A DNA stretch of 7,405 nt from UBA2040 sp047637535 (GTDB lineage Bacteria; Bacteroidota; Bacteroidia; Flavobacteriales_D; Crocinitomicaceae). Where the stretch lies: NCBI GenBank assembly GCA_047637535.1, contig JBLIKY010000109.1, forward strand, positions 1 through 7,405. Reading direction: 5' to 3'. Shown here one piece after another: positions 1 through 6,923 of the stretch (its first letter is position 1; the number at the start of each line of letters is the position of its first letter). The notes under the pieces were generated by a model. The model made no database searches. It saw nothing but the letters and a program-made list of their open reading frames with translations, and had not been told where the DNA came from. The position numbers were made by a program, and so were the translations under genes.

Positions 1-1
1 G

Positions 2-1252
2 CAAGACGGGAACTATTACGAACAATACAATTACGCAATTGGAACGAAAGAGGTTCCTGGTTCGACTTTTAAACTCGCGTCTTTAATGGCTGCCTTGGAA
101 GATAAAAAAGTGAGAATCACGGATTCGGTTAATGCTTATGGGAAGTATTCTTTCTACAATATCACATTAAAGGATTCCAGAGAAGGAGGGTATGGAAGAA
201 TCTCTATCCAAAATGCATTCGAACTTTCTTCAAACGTCTTCTCAAAAATCATCTATGAAGCTTACAGAAACGAACCAGAAACCTTCATTAATCGACTTAG
301 ATCTTTTGGAGTAAACGAAAAACTGGGAATTGAGTTATTGGGGGAGCCAACGCCAACGCTTTACTCACCAACTTCTAAAATGTGGTCAGGTATTTCTCTT
401 CCATGGATGAGCATAGGTTATGAAGTGCAACAAACGCCTTTGCAAACATTAGCTATGTACAACGCAGTGGCTAATAACGGCAAGTTTATCAGACCTCAAT
501 TCGTTAAAGAAATAATTCGTAACGGAAAAGTAATTAAGACATACGAACCTATAATTCTCAAAGAAAAAATCGCCTCTCAATCTACCATTGACGATTTAAA
601 GAAATGTTTGGAAGGTGTAATTCTTAGAGGAACAGGAAAAGACCTACAATCTGCTTTCTTCACGATAGCTGGAAAAACAGGAACCGCTAGAATCCTAAAT
701 TCTGACTTGCGTTACGGTAAAAAAGGAGAAGAAAAATACCAAGCATCCTTTGTAGGTTATTTCCCAGCAGAAGATCCAATCTATTCTTGCATAGTCGTAA
801 TCTCGGCACCTACAAAAGACATTTACGGAGCATCCGTATCCGGAACGGTATTTAGCGCCATTGCAAACAAGGTTTACGCACAAACCCTCAGGTACCACGA
901 AGCTATAAACGAAAAACCAGCCCTTCGAGAAAACATGCCCATCTCAATTGATGGAAATAAAAAAGACATTAAAACGGTACTTGACGCCTTGTTAATCCCT
1001 TATGGTCGCGGCACACAAACGGACTGGGTTAACACTCACTCATTGGAAAAGATGGTCGATTTCAGCGATAGACAAATCATTAAGGGTCTCGTTCCTAATG
1101 TCATTGGGCTGTCAGCTCGAGACGCAGTATTCTTAGTCGAAACTGCTGGCTTGTCGGCACTAGTAAAAGGTACTGGAACTGTAAAACACCAATCTAGACC
1201 CGCTGGCGTAAAAGCATACCGCGGCAACACAATTGAATTACAACTGAACTAA
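2..1252 (+). CDS. ftsI: Septal peptidoglycan transpeptidase FtsI (PBP3-type) with C-terminal PASTA domain, 5' truncated
   Basis: The frame is open from the first bases of the window, so the gene starts upstream; the ATG at 86 is internal because the catalytic motif lies before it. About 416 residues are visible. FtsI is the membrane-anchored, periplasmic D,D-transpeptidase that cross-links septal peptidoglycan with FtsW. The three penicillin-binding motifs are present in order: STFK with the acylated Ser at 62-64, SSN at 227-235, and KTG-T from 674. A single PASTA domain (VPNVIGLSARDA...) occupies about 1088-1249 at the extreme C-terminus. PASTA-tailed FtsI is usual in Bacteroidota, though best known from Gram-positive PBPs and kinases. 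The N-terminal cytoplasmic tail, membrane helix and dimerisation domain lie outside the window. The stop overlaps the murE start by one base (TAATG). A related SpoVD-type name is possible, but the dcw position favours FtsI. Confidence 0.95.
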   Translation, partial: QDGNYYEQYNYAIGTKEVPGSTFKLASLMAALEDKKVRITDSVNAYGKYSFYNITLKDSREGGYGRISIQNAFELSSNVFSKIIYEAYRNEPETFINRLRSFGVNEKLGIELLGEPTPTLYSPTSKMWSGISLPWMSIGYEVQQTPLQTLAMYNAVANNGKFIRPQFVKEIIRNGKVIKTYEPIILKEKIASQSTIDDLKKCLEGVILRGTGKDLQSAFFTIAGKTGTARILNSDLRYGKKGEEKYQASFVGYFPAEDPIYSCIVVISAPTKDIYGASVSGTVFSAIANKVYAQTLRYHEAINEKPALRENMPISIDGNKKDIKTVLDALLIPYGRGTQTDWVNTHSLEKMVDFSDRQIIKGLVPNVIGLSARDAVFLVETAGLSALVKGTGTVKHQSRPAGVKAYRGNTIELQLN

Positions 1253-2706
1253 TGAAGAAATTGTCACAAATATTATCCAACACCAACACCTTAAATCAAG
1301 GTGCATGGAAGGATAGTGACATAAAAAAAATAAGCTTCGACTCTCGCGCAGTGGATGCTGACACTCTGTTTGTTGCCATTTGCGGTTCGACAGTTGACGG
1401 ACATGACTACATCTCCCAAGTAATTGAAAAGGGATGTAAAAATATCATCGTTTCAAAAAAGCAAGACGCTTCCTTAGCCAACTTTGTTTTAGTCGAAAAT
1501 ACTTCAATAGCCTTAGCCGAAACCGCTCATTCTTTCTATGACAATCCTTCAAAGGATTTGAAAGTTATAGGGATTACTGGAACTAACGGAAAAACAACTT
1601 GCACAACTCTGCTACACGATTTATTCACTGCATTGGGACATAAATCGGGGTTGGTTTCAACTGTTGTGAATAAAATTGGAACAGAAAAAAGTCCATCAAC
1701 ACATACGACTCCTAATCCGGTTGCCTTGGCCGAACTATTCGCTCAAATGAGAGACGCAGACTGCGAGTATGTTTTCATGGAAGTTAGTTCGCACGCTATC
1801 CACCAAAACAGAATAGCCTCAGTCGATTTTGACATCGCTGCATTTACCAACATCACTCACGATCACCTCGATTACCATAAGACCTTTAAAGCGTACATCG
1901 ATGTTAAGAAAGCACTTTTTGACAACCTTAAGAAAGAAGCCTTTGCCTTGACCAACATCGACGACAAGAACGGTAAGGTAATACTTCAGAACACAAAGGC
2001 GACCAAATATTCTTACGCTTTAAAAACACCTTCTGATTACAAAGGAAAAATCATTGAAAACGAACTTTCAGGCCTTGTTCTTCAAATCAACAATACTGAA
2101 GTTTACACAAGATTGATTGGGAAATTTAACGCATACAATTTGCTAACGGTTTATGCTATTGCAGAACTTCTTGGCGAAGACAAAATGGAGATCCTAACTG
2201 CAATAAGCCAATTGAAATCAGTAGAAGGACGATTTGAGTTCTTCAAAAGCCAAAAAGACATCACTTGCATTGTTGATTACGCCCATACGCCTGATGCTCT
2301 GAAAAACGTATTGTCTACCATTCAATCTTTTCAAAAAGACAAAAACATTATCACAGTTGTAGGTTGTGGAGGAGACAGAGACAAGACCAAGCGTCCAATA
2401 ATGGCTCAAATTGCCTCAGAAATGAGCCAAAAGGTCATTTTGACTTCAGACAACCCAAGAACTGAATCCCCACAAACAATACTAGAGGAAATGGAAGCTG
2501 GAGTATTGGAATCTCATTCTAGCGACACATTAAGTATCCTTAACCGCAAAGACGCTATCAAGACAGCTATCATGCTATCACAACCGGGTGACATCGTATT
2601 AATCGCCGGAAAAGGACACGAAAAATATCAAGACATCAAAGGAATTAAACACCCTTTTGATGATTTAGCAATTGCGCACGAACTATTCACCAAAATGAAA
2701 AAATAA
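1252..2706 (+). CDS. murE: UDP-N-acetylmuramoyl-L-alanyl-D-glutamate--2,6-diaminopimelate ligase (MurE)
   Basis: Cytoplasmic ATP-dependent ligase that adds the third stem-peptide residue to UDP-MurNAc-L-Ala-D-Glu. The 484 residues are a normal family length. Three Mur-ligase domains are visible: an N-terminal UDP-binding domain (about 1-103, with FDSR at 29-32), a central ATPase domain with P-loop GITGTNGKTT (107-116), and a C-terminal domain from about 327 (VEGRFEF, DYAHTPDAL). Other landmarks are TTPN (152-155), EVSSHA (177-182), THDHLDYH (202-209), the expected carbamoylated Lys in VKKALF (K219), and GKGHE (453-457). The DNPR motif (400-403, bases 2449-2460) marks meso-diaminopimelate rather than lysine specificity. 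The ATG overlaps the ftsI stop by one base and the stop overlaps mraY by one base (TAATG at both ends), so translational coupling is likely. No Shine-Dalgarno sequence is apparent before the start. Confidence 0.97.
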   Translation: MKKLSQILSNTNTLNQGAWKDSDIKKISFDSRAVDADTLFVAICGSTVDGHDYISQVIEKGCKNIIVSKKQDASLANFVLVENTSIALAETAHSFYDNPSKDLKVIGITGTNGKTTCTTLLHDLFTALGHKSGLVSTVVNKIGTEKSPSTHTTPNPVALAELFAQMRDADCEYVFMEVSSHAIHQNRIASVDFDIAAFTNITHDHLDYHKTFKAYIDVKKALFDNLKKEAFALTNIDDKNGKVILQNTKATKYSYALKTPSDYKGKIIENELSGLVLQINNTEVYTRLIGKFNAYNLLTVYAIAELLGEDKMEILTAISQLKSVEGRFEFFKSQKDITCIVDYAHTPDALKNVLSTIQSFQKDKNIITVVGCGGDRDKTKRPIMAQIASEMSQKVILTSDNPRTESPQTILEEMEAGVLESHSSDTLSILNRKDAIKTAIMLSQPGDIVLIAGKGHEKYQDIKGIKHPFDDLAIAHELFTKMKK

Positions 2707-3953
2707 TGTTGTACTATTTGTTTTCATATCTCGATGAATTAAACTTCCCTGGAGCTGGCCTCTTCGGATTCATCTCTTTTCGAGCTTCAATGGCTTTGAT
2801 CTTGTCACTTGTGATATCCATTATTTTCGGTAAGAAAATCATACGCTTACTGCAAAAACAGCAAATCGGAGAAACAGTTCGCGACCTCGGTCTTGAAGGA
2901 CAAATGGCAAAATCGGGTACACCGACTATGGGCGGACTTATCATCCTTGGCGCTATACTTATCCCGACTCTTTTATTAGCGAAACTTGACAACATCTATA
3001 TTATCACCATGCTTATCTCAACGGTTTGGCTTGGATTGATCGGTTTTTTAGATGACTACATTAAAGTGTTTAAGAAAAACAAAGAAGGTTTAGCGGGTCG
3101 CTTCAAAATCATTGGACAAATCGGTGTCGGAATTATCGTTGGCGTTATGCTTTACACTTCAGACGATGTACAAGTTCACAAAAAAGTTGCCTATGACTAT
3201 GTATTAGGTGAAGACGAAGTAGACGTAAGCAGCAAACACGCATCTTCTAGCAAAGAAAACAACGTCAAATGGATCGAAACTCGAGACATGACGACCACTA
3301 TCCCATTTATGAAAGGGAATGAATTTAATTACAACTGGTTGCTCGGTGAAAACATGAAGAAATTCGGTTGGATCATCTTTATACCTGTTGTGATTTTTAT
3401 TGTAATTGCCGTTTCGAACGGAGCAAACATGACCGATGGGTTAGACGGACTAGCAACAGGGACCTCGGCCATTATCGGTATTGCACTCGCTGTTTTGGCC
3501 TATGTTAGTTCGCACGCCACCTTTGCCGATTATCTCAATGTCATGTACATTCCAATGGCAGAGGAACTCGTAATATTTATCGCGGCGTTTGTCGGTGCTT
3601 GTGTTGGGTTTTTATGGTACAATTCTTACCCTGCACAAATATTCATGGGTGATACTGGTTCGCTTGCCATCGGTGGTATCATCGCCGTATTCGCTATCTC
3701 AATCCGTAAAGAAATTCTAATCCCAATTTTATGTGGGATATTCTTAATTGAAAACCTATCCGTGATTCTGCAGGTTGGTTATTTCAAATACACGAAAAAG
3801 CGATTTGGTGAAGGCCGAAGGATTTTCAAAATGGCTCCATTGCATCATCATTATCAAAAATCGGGAATACCCGAACCTAAAATTGTTGCAAGATTTTGGA
3901 TTGTCGCAGTTCTATTGGCTGTTGTAACCATCGTTACCCTCAAATTAAGATAG
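2706..3953 (+). CDS. mraY: Phospho-N-acetylmuramoyl-pentapeptide-transferase (MraY)
   Basis: Polytopic inner-membrane enzyme that transfers phospho-MurNAc-pentapeptide from UDP to undecaprenyl phosphate, making lipid I. Family motifs are intact: GTPTMGG (71-77), FLDDYIK with the Asp pair D116/D117, NMTDGLDGLATG (241-252), MGDTGS (314-319), and the triple-His loop APLHHHYQKSG (377-387). About ten hydrophobic segments can be counted, as expected. At 415 residues it is roughly 55 longer than the Escherichia coli enzyme. The extra length is mostly a polar segment at about 153-218 between membrane segments 4 and 5, which the known topology places on the periplasmic side. It is rich in charged residues and Ser and ends in TTIPFMKGNEF, resembling the conserved (V/I)PF hairpin strand. 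Long MraY loops are known in Bacteroidota. The start overlaps the murE stop by one base, and the TAG stop overlaps the murD GTG start. Confidence 0.97.
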   Translation: MLYYLFSYLDELNFPGAGLFGFISFRASMALILSLVISIIFGKKIIRLLQKQQIGETVRDLGLEGQMAKSGTPTMGGLIILGAILIPTLLLAKLDNIYIITMLISTVWLGLIGFLDDYIKVFKKNKEGLAGRFKIIGQIGVGIIVGVMLYTSDDVQVHKKVAYDYVLGEDEVDVSSKHASSSKENNVKWIETRDMTTTIPFMKGNEFNYNWLLGENMKKFGWIIFIPVVIFIVIAVSNGANMTDGLDGLATGTSAIIGIALAVLAYVSSHATFADYLNVMYIPMAEELVIFIAAFVGACVGFLWYNSYPAQIFMGDTGSLAIGGIIAVFAISIRKEILIPILCGIFLIENLSVILQVGYFKYTKKRFGEGRRIFKMAPLHHHYQKSGIPEPKIVARFWIVAVLLAVVTIVTLKLR

Positions 3954-5296
3954 TGAGCACAAAACAAAGACATATAGCCATTTTAGGCGCTGGCGAAAGC
4001 GGTGTCGGTGCAGCTATCCTAGCTCAAAAGCTGGGGCACGATGTCTTTGTGTCTGATTTAGGATTAATTAAAGAAGAATACAGACTTGCTTTAACACACA
4101 AAAACATTGTTTTTGAAGAAGGAAAACACAGCGAAGAAAGAATTCTTAAAGCGGACTTAATCATTAAGTCTCCAGGCATTCCTTCTCATGCTCCTTTGGT
4201 GAAAAAGGCAATTGAAACTGGGATTAAAGTGGTTTCAGAAATCGAATTTGCAGCACCTTATTGCAAGGCAAAAACAATCTGCATTACAGGTTCGAATGGC
4301 AAAACAACCACTACCCTTCTTATCCACCACATTCTTAAGAAAGCAGGAATGAATGTAGGATTAGCCGGTAACATTGGTCAAAGCTTTGCCAAACAAATTG
4401 CTGAAGAAAACTTCGACTGGTATGTACTTGAATTGAGCTCGTTTCAATTGGATGAAATGTACGACTTCAGAGCAGATATCGCCATTCTAACCAACTTATC
4501 TCCAGACCATCTCGATCGTTACGAATACAAAATGGAAAACTATGTGGATTCTAAATTTAGAATTCTTCAAAACCAAACTTCTGAGGACTGGTTCATCTAC
4601 AACGCCGATGACAAAATGATTGTTGAAGAAGTAAAAAAACGCAACCCAAGGGCACAAAAAGCCACTTTCTCGCTGGTAGACAAACAACCAGTGGGAGCAT
4701 ATATAGAAAAAGAACAAATAATAATTAATATCAAAACCCAGTTTACTATGTCGATCCACGATTTAGCCTTAAAAGGCAAACACAATGCAGCCAACTCTTT
4801 AGCGTCAGGTATTGCATCAAGAATTTTAGATATCAGAAAAGAAACTTTGAGAGAAAGTTTATCTGACTTCGTTAATGTTGAACACAGAATGGAATTCGTT
4901 GCCAAAGTGCACGGAATCGAGTTTATTAATGATTCAAAAGCAACAAACGTAAACAGCGCTTGGTATGCACTTGAATCAATGGACAAACCAACTGTTTGGA
5001 TCGTTGGAGGTGTCGACAAAGGAAACGACTACACAGAATTAACTGACCTAGTAAAAGACAAGGTTACGGCGATTATCTGTTTAGGAAAAAACAACAGTAA
5101 AATCATCGAAGCATTCGGTGATCACGTTGAGACGATTGTTGAAACTCAATCTTCTATCGAAGCTGTAGCTTACGGATATAGATTGGCGAAAAAAGACGAG
5201 ACAGTTTTACTTTCTCCAGCTTGTGCAAGCTTCGACCTTTTTGAGGACTACGAAGACAGAGGAAATCAATTTAAAGCTGCCGTAAGAGGACTGTAA
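3953..5296 (+). CDS. murD: UDP-N-acetylmuramoylalanine--D-glutamate ligase (MurD), GTG start
   Basis: Cytoplasmic ATP-dependent ligase that adds D-glutamate to UDP-MurNAc-L-Ala. I chose the GTG at 3953, overlapping the mraY stop by one base (TAGTG), which gives 447 residues beginning STKQRHIAILGAGESG, a typical MurD N-terminus. An in-frame ATG at 3896 would add 19 residues unlike the family, read from inside mraY. Motifs from this start: Rossmann-like LGAGESGVGAA (11-21), KSPGIP (72-77), P-loop GSNGKTTTT (113-121), LELSSFQL (159-166), SPDHLDRY (183-190), the expected carbamoylated Lys K201 in DSKFRI, LKGKHNAAN (273-281), EHRMEF (310-315), NDSKATN (326-332), GGVDKG (352-357), and SPACASFD..EDYEDRGNQF (421-440). 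All three domains are complete. The next gene starts 2 bases after the TAA. Confidence 0.96.
   Translation: MSTKQRHIAILGAGESGVGAAILAQKLGHDVFVSDLGLIKEEYRLALTHKNIVFEEGKHSEERILKADLIIKSPGIPSHAPLVKKAIETGIKVVSEIEFAAPYCKAKTICITGSNGKTTTTLLIHHILKKAGMNVGLAGNIGQSFAKQIAEENFDWYVLELSSFQLDEMYDFRADIAILTNLSPDHLDRYEYKMENYVDSKFRILQNQTSEDWFIYNADDKMIVEEVKKRNPRAQKATFSLVDKQPVGAYIEKEQIIINIKTQFTMSIHDLALKGKHNAANSLASGIASRILDIRKETLRESLSDFVNVEHRMEFVAKVHGIEFINDSKATNVNSAWYALESMDKPTVWIVGGVDKGNDYTELTDLVKDKVTAIICLGKNNSKIIEAFGDHVETIVETQSSIEAVAYGYRLAKKDETVLLSPACASFDLFEDYEDRGNQFKAAVRGL
5284..5290 (+). promoter_or_regulatory. Possible Shine-Dalgarno-like sequence before the small gene
   Basis: AAGAGGA lies 8 bases before the ATG at 5299. 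It is the only start in the window with a recognisable purine-rich SD-like stretch; the other visible starts overlap the preceding stop and lack one. The bases also encode the Arg-Gly near the MurD C-terminus, so the match may be coincidental, and SD use is generally weak in Bacteroidota. Confidence 0.3.
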
Positions 5297-5298
5297 TT

Positions 5299-5781
5299 AT
5301 GTCTGTAGGTAAGGAAGTAAATATCAACGAGGCGCTTCAACTTTTACAAGCTCGTAAAGAAGCTCTCGATTTGGCCAACCGCACCCCCATGCGCGCGCAT
5401 GGAAAGGTATTGGGCAAAGATTTATTTACTTGGTTTGATTGCTCGATTGACAACTTGTGCAACACCCTTGGTTCTTTTCCCTATCCGGTTTTTTGGGTAG
5501 CAAGAAGTGAAGAATTGACGGGTATAATTCAAGAAGAAAGCAATTTGTTGGAAAAAATAGAAACCATCTGGGTCTATAATAAAACCGATCAACCAGTACC
5601 CAAAAGTTGGGGAGCATACATAGACAAAATACGATGTTTCGATTCAATGCACGAAGCACTAATTGACTGCAAACGACAAGAGGAGCAAAAGAGTATTTTA
5701 CTATTAACGGGTAAAGTTACAGACTGGCAATCTTCGCGTATTGCAATTGAAGAATTTATCGAAACCCACAAGCGAAAATGA
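5299..5781 (+). CDS. Unrecognised 160-residue soluble protein between murD and ftsW; possible degenerate Mur-ligase C-terminal domain
   Basis: I do not recognise this protein. It appears to be a real gene: it fills the space between murD (2-base gap) and ftsW (ATGA overlap), is on the operon strand, and has an SD-like sequence. There is no signal peptide or membrane segment, so it is probably cytoplasmic. Residues 9-27 look like an amphipathic helix. From about residue 36 the pattern resembles the last domain of MurD here: KV.G (36-39), a D...N stretch (47-52), P..W(V/I) (63-67), then a gap-free 32-residue match in which residues 108-139 follow MurD 392-423 (IDKI...S..EA...R...LLL), with 7 identities. 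The motifs needed for catalysis are gone: MurD GGVDKG corresponds to ARSEEL and SPACASFD to TGKVTDW. A non-catalytic Mur-derived regulatory or scaffold protein is an inference; an unrelated alpha/beta fold is the alternative. An internal in-frame ATG at 5389 could give a shorter form. Confidence 0.8.
   Translation: MSVGKEVNINEALQLLQARKEALDLANRTPMRAHGKVLGKDLFTWFDCSIDNLCNTLGSFPYPVFWVARSEELTGIIQEESNLLEKIETIWVYNKTDQPVPKSWGAYIDKIRCFDSMHEALIDCKRQEEQKSILLLTGKVTDWQSSRIAIEEFIETHKRK
5387..5402. repeat. Perfect 16-bp palindrome with alternating GC core
   Basis: CCATGCGCGCGCATGG equals its own reverse complement. The inner 14 bases alternate strictly between pyrimidine and purine, a pattern that favours Z-DNA. 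In RNA it could fold as a 6-bp stem closing a GCGC loop. It lies inside the unknown gene and contains the in-frame ATG of Met31. No U-tract follows, so it is not an intrinsic terminator. The palindrome is directly visible; any function is unproven. Confidence 0.6.
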
Positions 5782-6923
5782 AAAAGTGGCTGACATATCT
5801 ACAAGGGGATAAGGTGATCTGGATCATCACCATTCTCATGCTTGGGTTTTCGATATTGAGCGTGTATAGCTTTGTACCCATCTTGGTGAAAATCGAGGGA
5901 GGAACTCCGCTTAAATACCTCTTCAAACATACTATTTACGCCTTAACTGGATTTGTTTTCGCGTATTGGCTGCATAAAAAGGACCCGAAGTATTTTTCTA
6001 TGTTCGCCAAAACAGGATACATAGTCGCAGTAATACTCCTCCTCTACACCCTCATATTTGGGGCTAAAATAAACGATGCAGGTCGCTGGATCCGCATCCC
6101 TTTTGTCGGATTGACCTTTCAATCTTCTGACTTTGCCAAATTGGCTTTGATTCTTTACCTATCAAAAATCATGGTAAAGAAAGAGGCGCTGATGAACAAC
6201 TGGAAAGAAGGATTCTTACCGATTTTCATTCCTATTGTTCTGATTTGCGGACTGATACTAAAAGACAACTTCTCAACCGCCGCCATCCTCTTTGGCATAT
6301 CAATGGTCATGCTGTTTTTAGGTCGAGTACCCTTTACAAAGATAGCTACCGTTATTGCAATTTGCGTCGGTTTAGGTTTGACAGTGGTAGCAGCGCACAA
6401 GGCGGCTCCTCAACTCAACATTTTTCCAAGATATGAGACCTGGGAAAATAGGATTTTAAACAGAATGGACGCCAATGCAAACGTCGCCGCGAACGCACAA
6501 GCCATCAACGCTCAACTCGCCATCTACAACGGTGGGATTTTCGGAGAAGGAGTTGGTGACGGTAAGCTAAAAGAATACCTACCCGAAGCGTATGCCGATT
6601 TTTATTATGCGAGTTTCGTAGAAGAATTCGGTTTAATTTCTGCCTTCTTACTCATACTTTGTTATCTCATTTTACTGTTTCGAATTATTAAAATCGGCCT
6701 CAATTCCCAAAATCTATTTCAAACCTACGCTTGTCTTGGAATCGGTGTTTTGTTCTTAAGCCAAGCTTCCGTTAACATGTTAGTTTGCACAGGATTCTTT
6801 CCAGTGACGGGCCAAAACATGCCCCTACTTGCTATGGGTGGTTCGGCCCTCGTTATGACTTGTGCCGGAATCGGTGTTATCCAAAGCATAGCCTCCAAAC
6901 AAACTCAAACCACAACGACATGA
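5778..6923 (+). CDS. ftsW: SEDS-family septal peptidoglycan glycosyltransferase FtsW
   Basis: Polytopic membrane protein that polymerises lipid II at the septum together with the FtsI-type transpeptidase. It has 381 residues, a short cytoplasmic N-terminus, and about ten hydrophobic segments. SEDS landmarks are NDAGRWIRI (99-107), FQSSDFAK (114-121), GEGVGDGK (256-263), YLPEAYADF (267-275) with the presumed catalytic Asp D274, VEEFG (281-285), and NMLVCTGFFPVTGQNMPLLAMGG (starting at 333). Several family positions are unusual: the common QPDLGT-like motif reads KDNFSTA (162-168), the usual YQ before the GxG loop is replaced in an Ala/Asn-rich run (230-246), GNS reads GDG, and PVTGQ is followed by NMP rather than the common LP-type residues. 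RodA is an alternative SEDS name, but the dcw location supports FtsW. The start overlaps the preceding gene by 4 bases (ATGA) and the stop overlaps murG by 4 bases. Confidence 0.95.
   Translation: MKKWLTYLQGDKVIWIITILMLGFSILSVYSFVPILVKIEGGTPLKYLFKHTIYALTGFVFAYWLHKKDPKYFSMFAKTGYIVAVILLLYTLIFGAKINDAGRWIRIPFVGLTFQSSDFAKLALILYLSKIMVKKEALMNNWKEGFLPIFIPIVLICGLILKDNFSTAAILFGISMVMLFLGRVPFTKIATVIAICVGLGLTVVAAHKAAPQLNIFPRYETWENRILNRMDANANVAANAQAINAQLAIYNGGIFGEGVGDGKLKEYLPEAYADFYYASFVEEFGLISAFLLILCYLILLFRIIKIGLNSQNLFQTYACLGIGVLFLSQASVNMLVCTGFFPVTGQNMPLLAMGGSALVMTCAGIGVIQSIASKQTQTTTT

Noticed and set aside
86..88. ATG at 86 as the start of the first gene
   Set aside because: The frame is open to the window edge, and the catalytic STFK motif lies upstream at 62-73, so this Met is internal.
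1323..1330. Run of eight A bases in murE as a possible slippage site
   Set aside because: The zero frame gives intact MurE; there is no useful alternative frame downstream, and A-runs are expected in Lys-rich genes of this base composition.
3896..3952. ATG at 3896 as the start of murD
   Set aside because: It would overlap mraY by 58 bases and add a Cys-rich stretch (MDCRSSIGCCNHRY...) unlike MurD N-termini; the GTG at 3953 gives the expected start.
4597..5019. 140-codon open frame on the minus strand inside murD
   Set aside because: It is antisense to well-conserved MurD coding sequence, shows no recognisable domain, and has no room for its own signals; it is a shadow of murD. The other minus-strand frames were rejected for the same reason.
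5813..5831. GGTGAT/ATCACC inverted repeat near the start of ftsW
   Set aside because: Only a 6-bp stem with a 7-base loop inside coding sequence, no U-tract, and close to what chance allows; no support for a regulatory role.
6245..6436. 63-codon plus-strand frame inside ftsW
   Set aside because: It lies wholly within the FtsW membrane-segment coding region in another frame, has basic low-quality composition, and no start signal.
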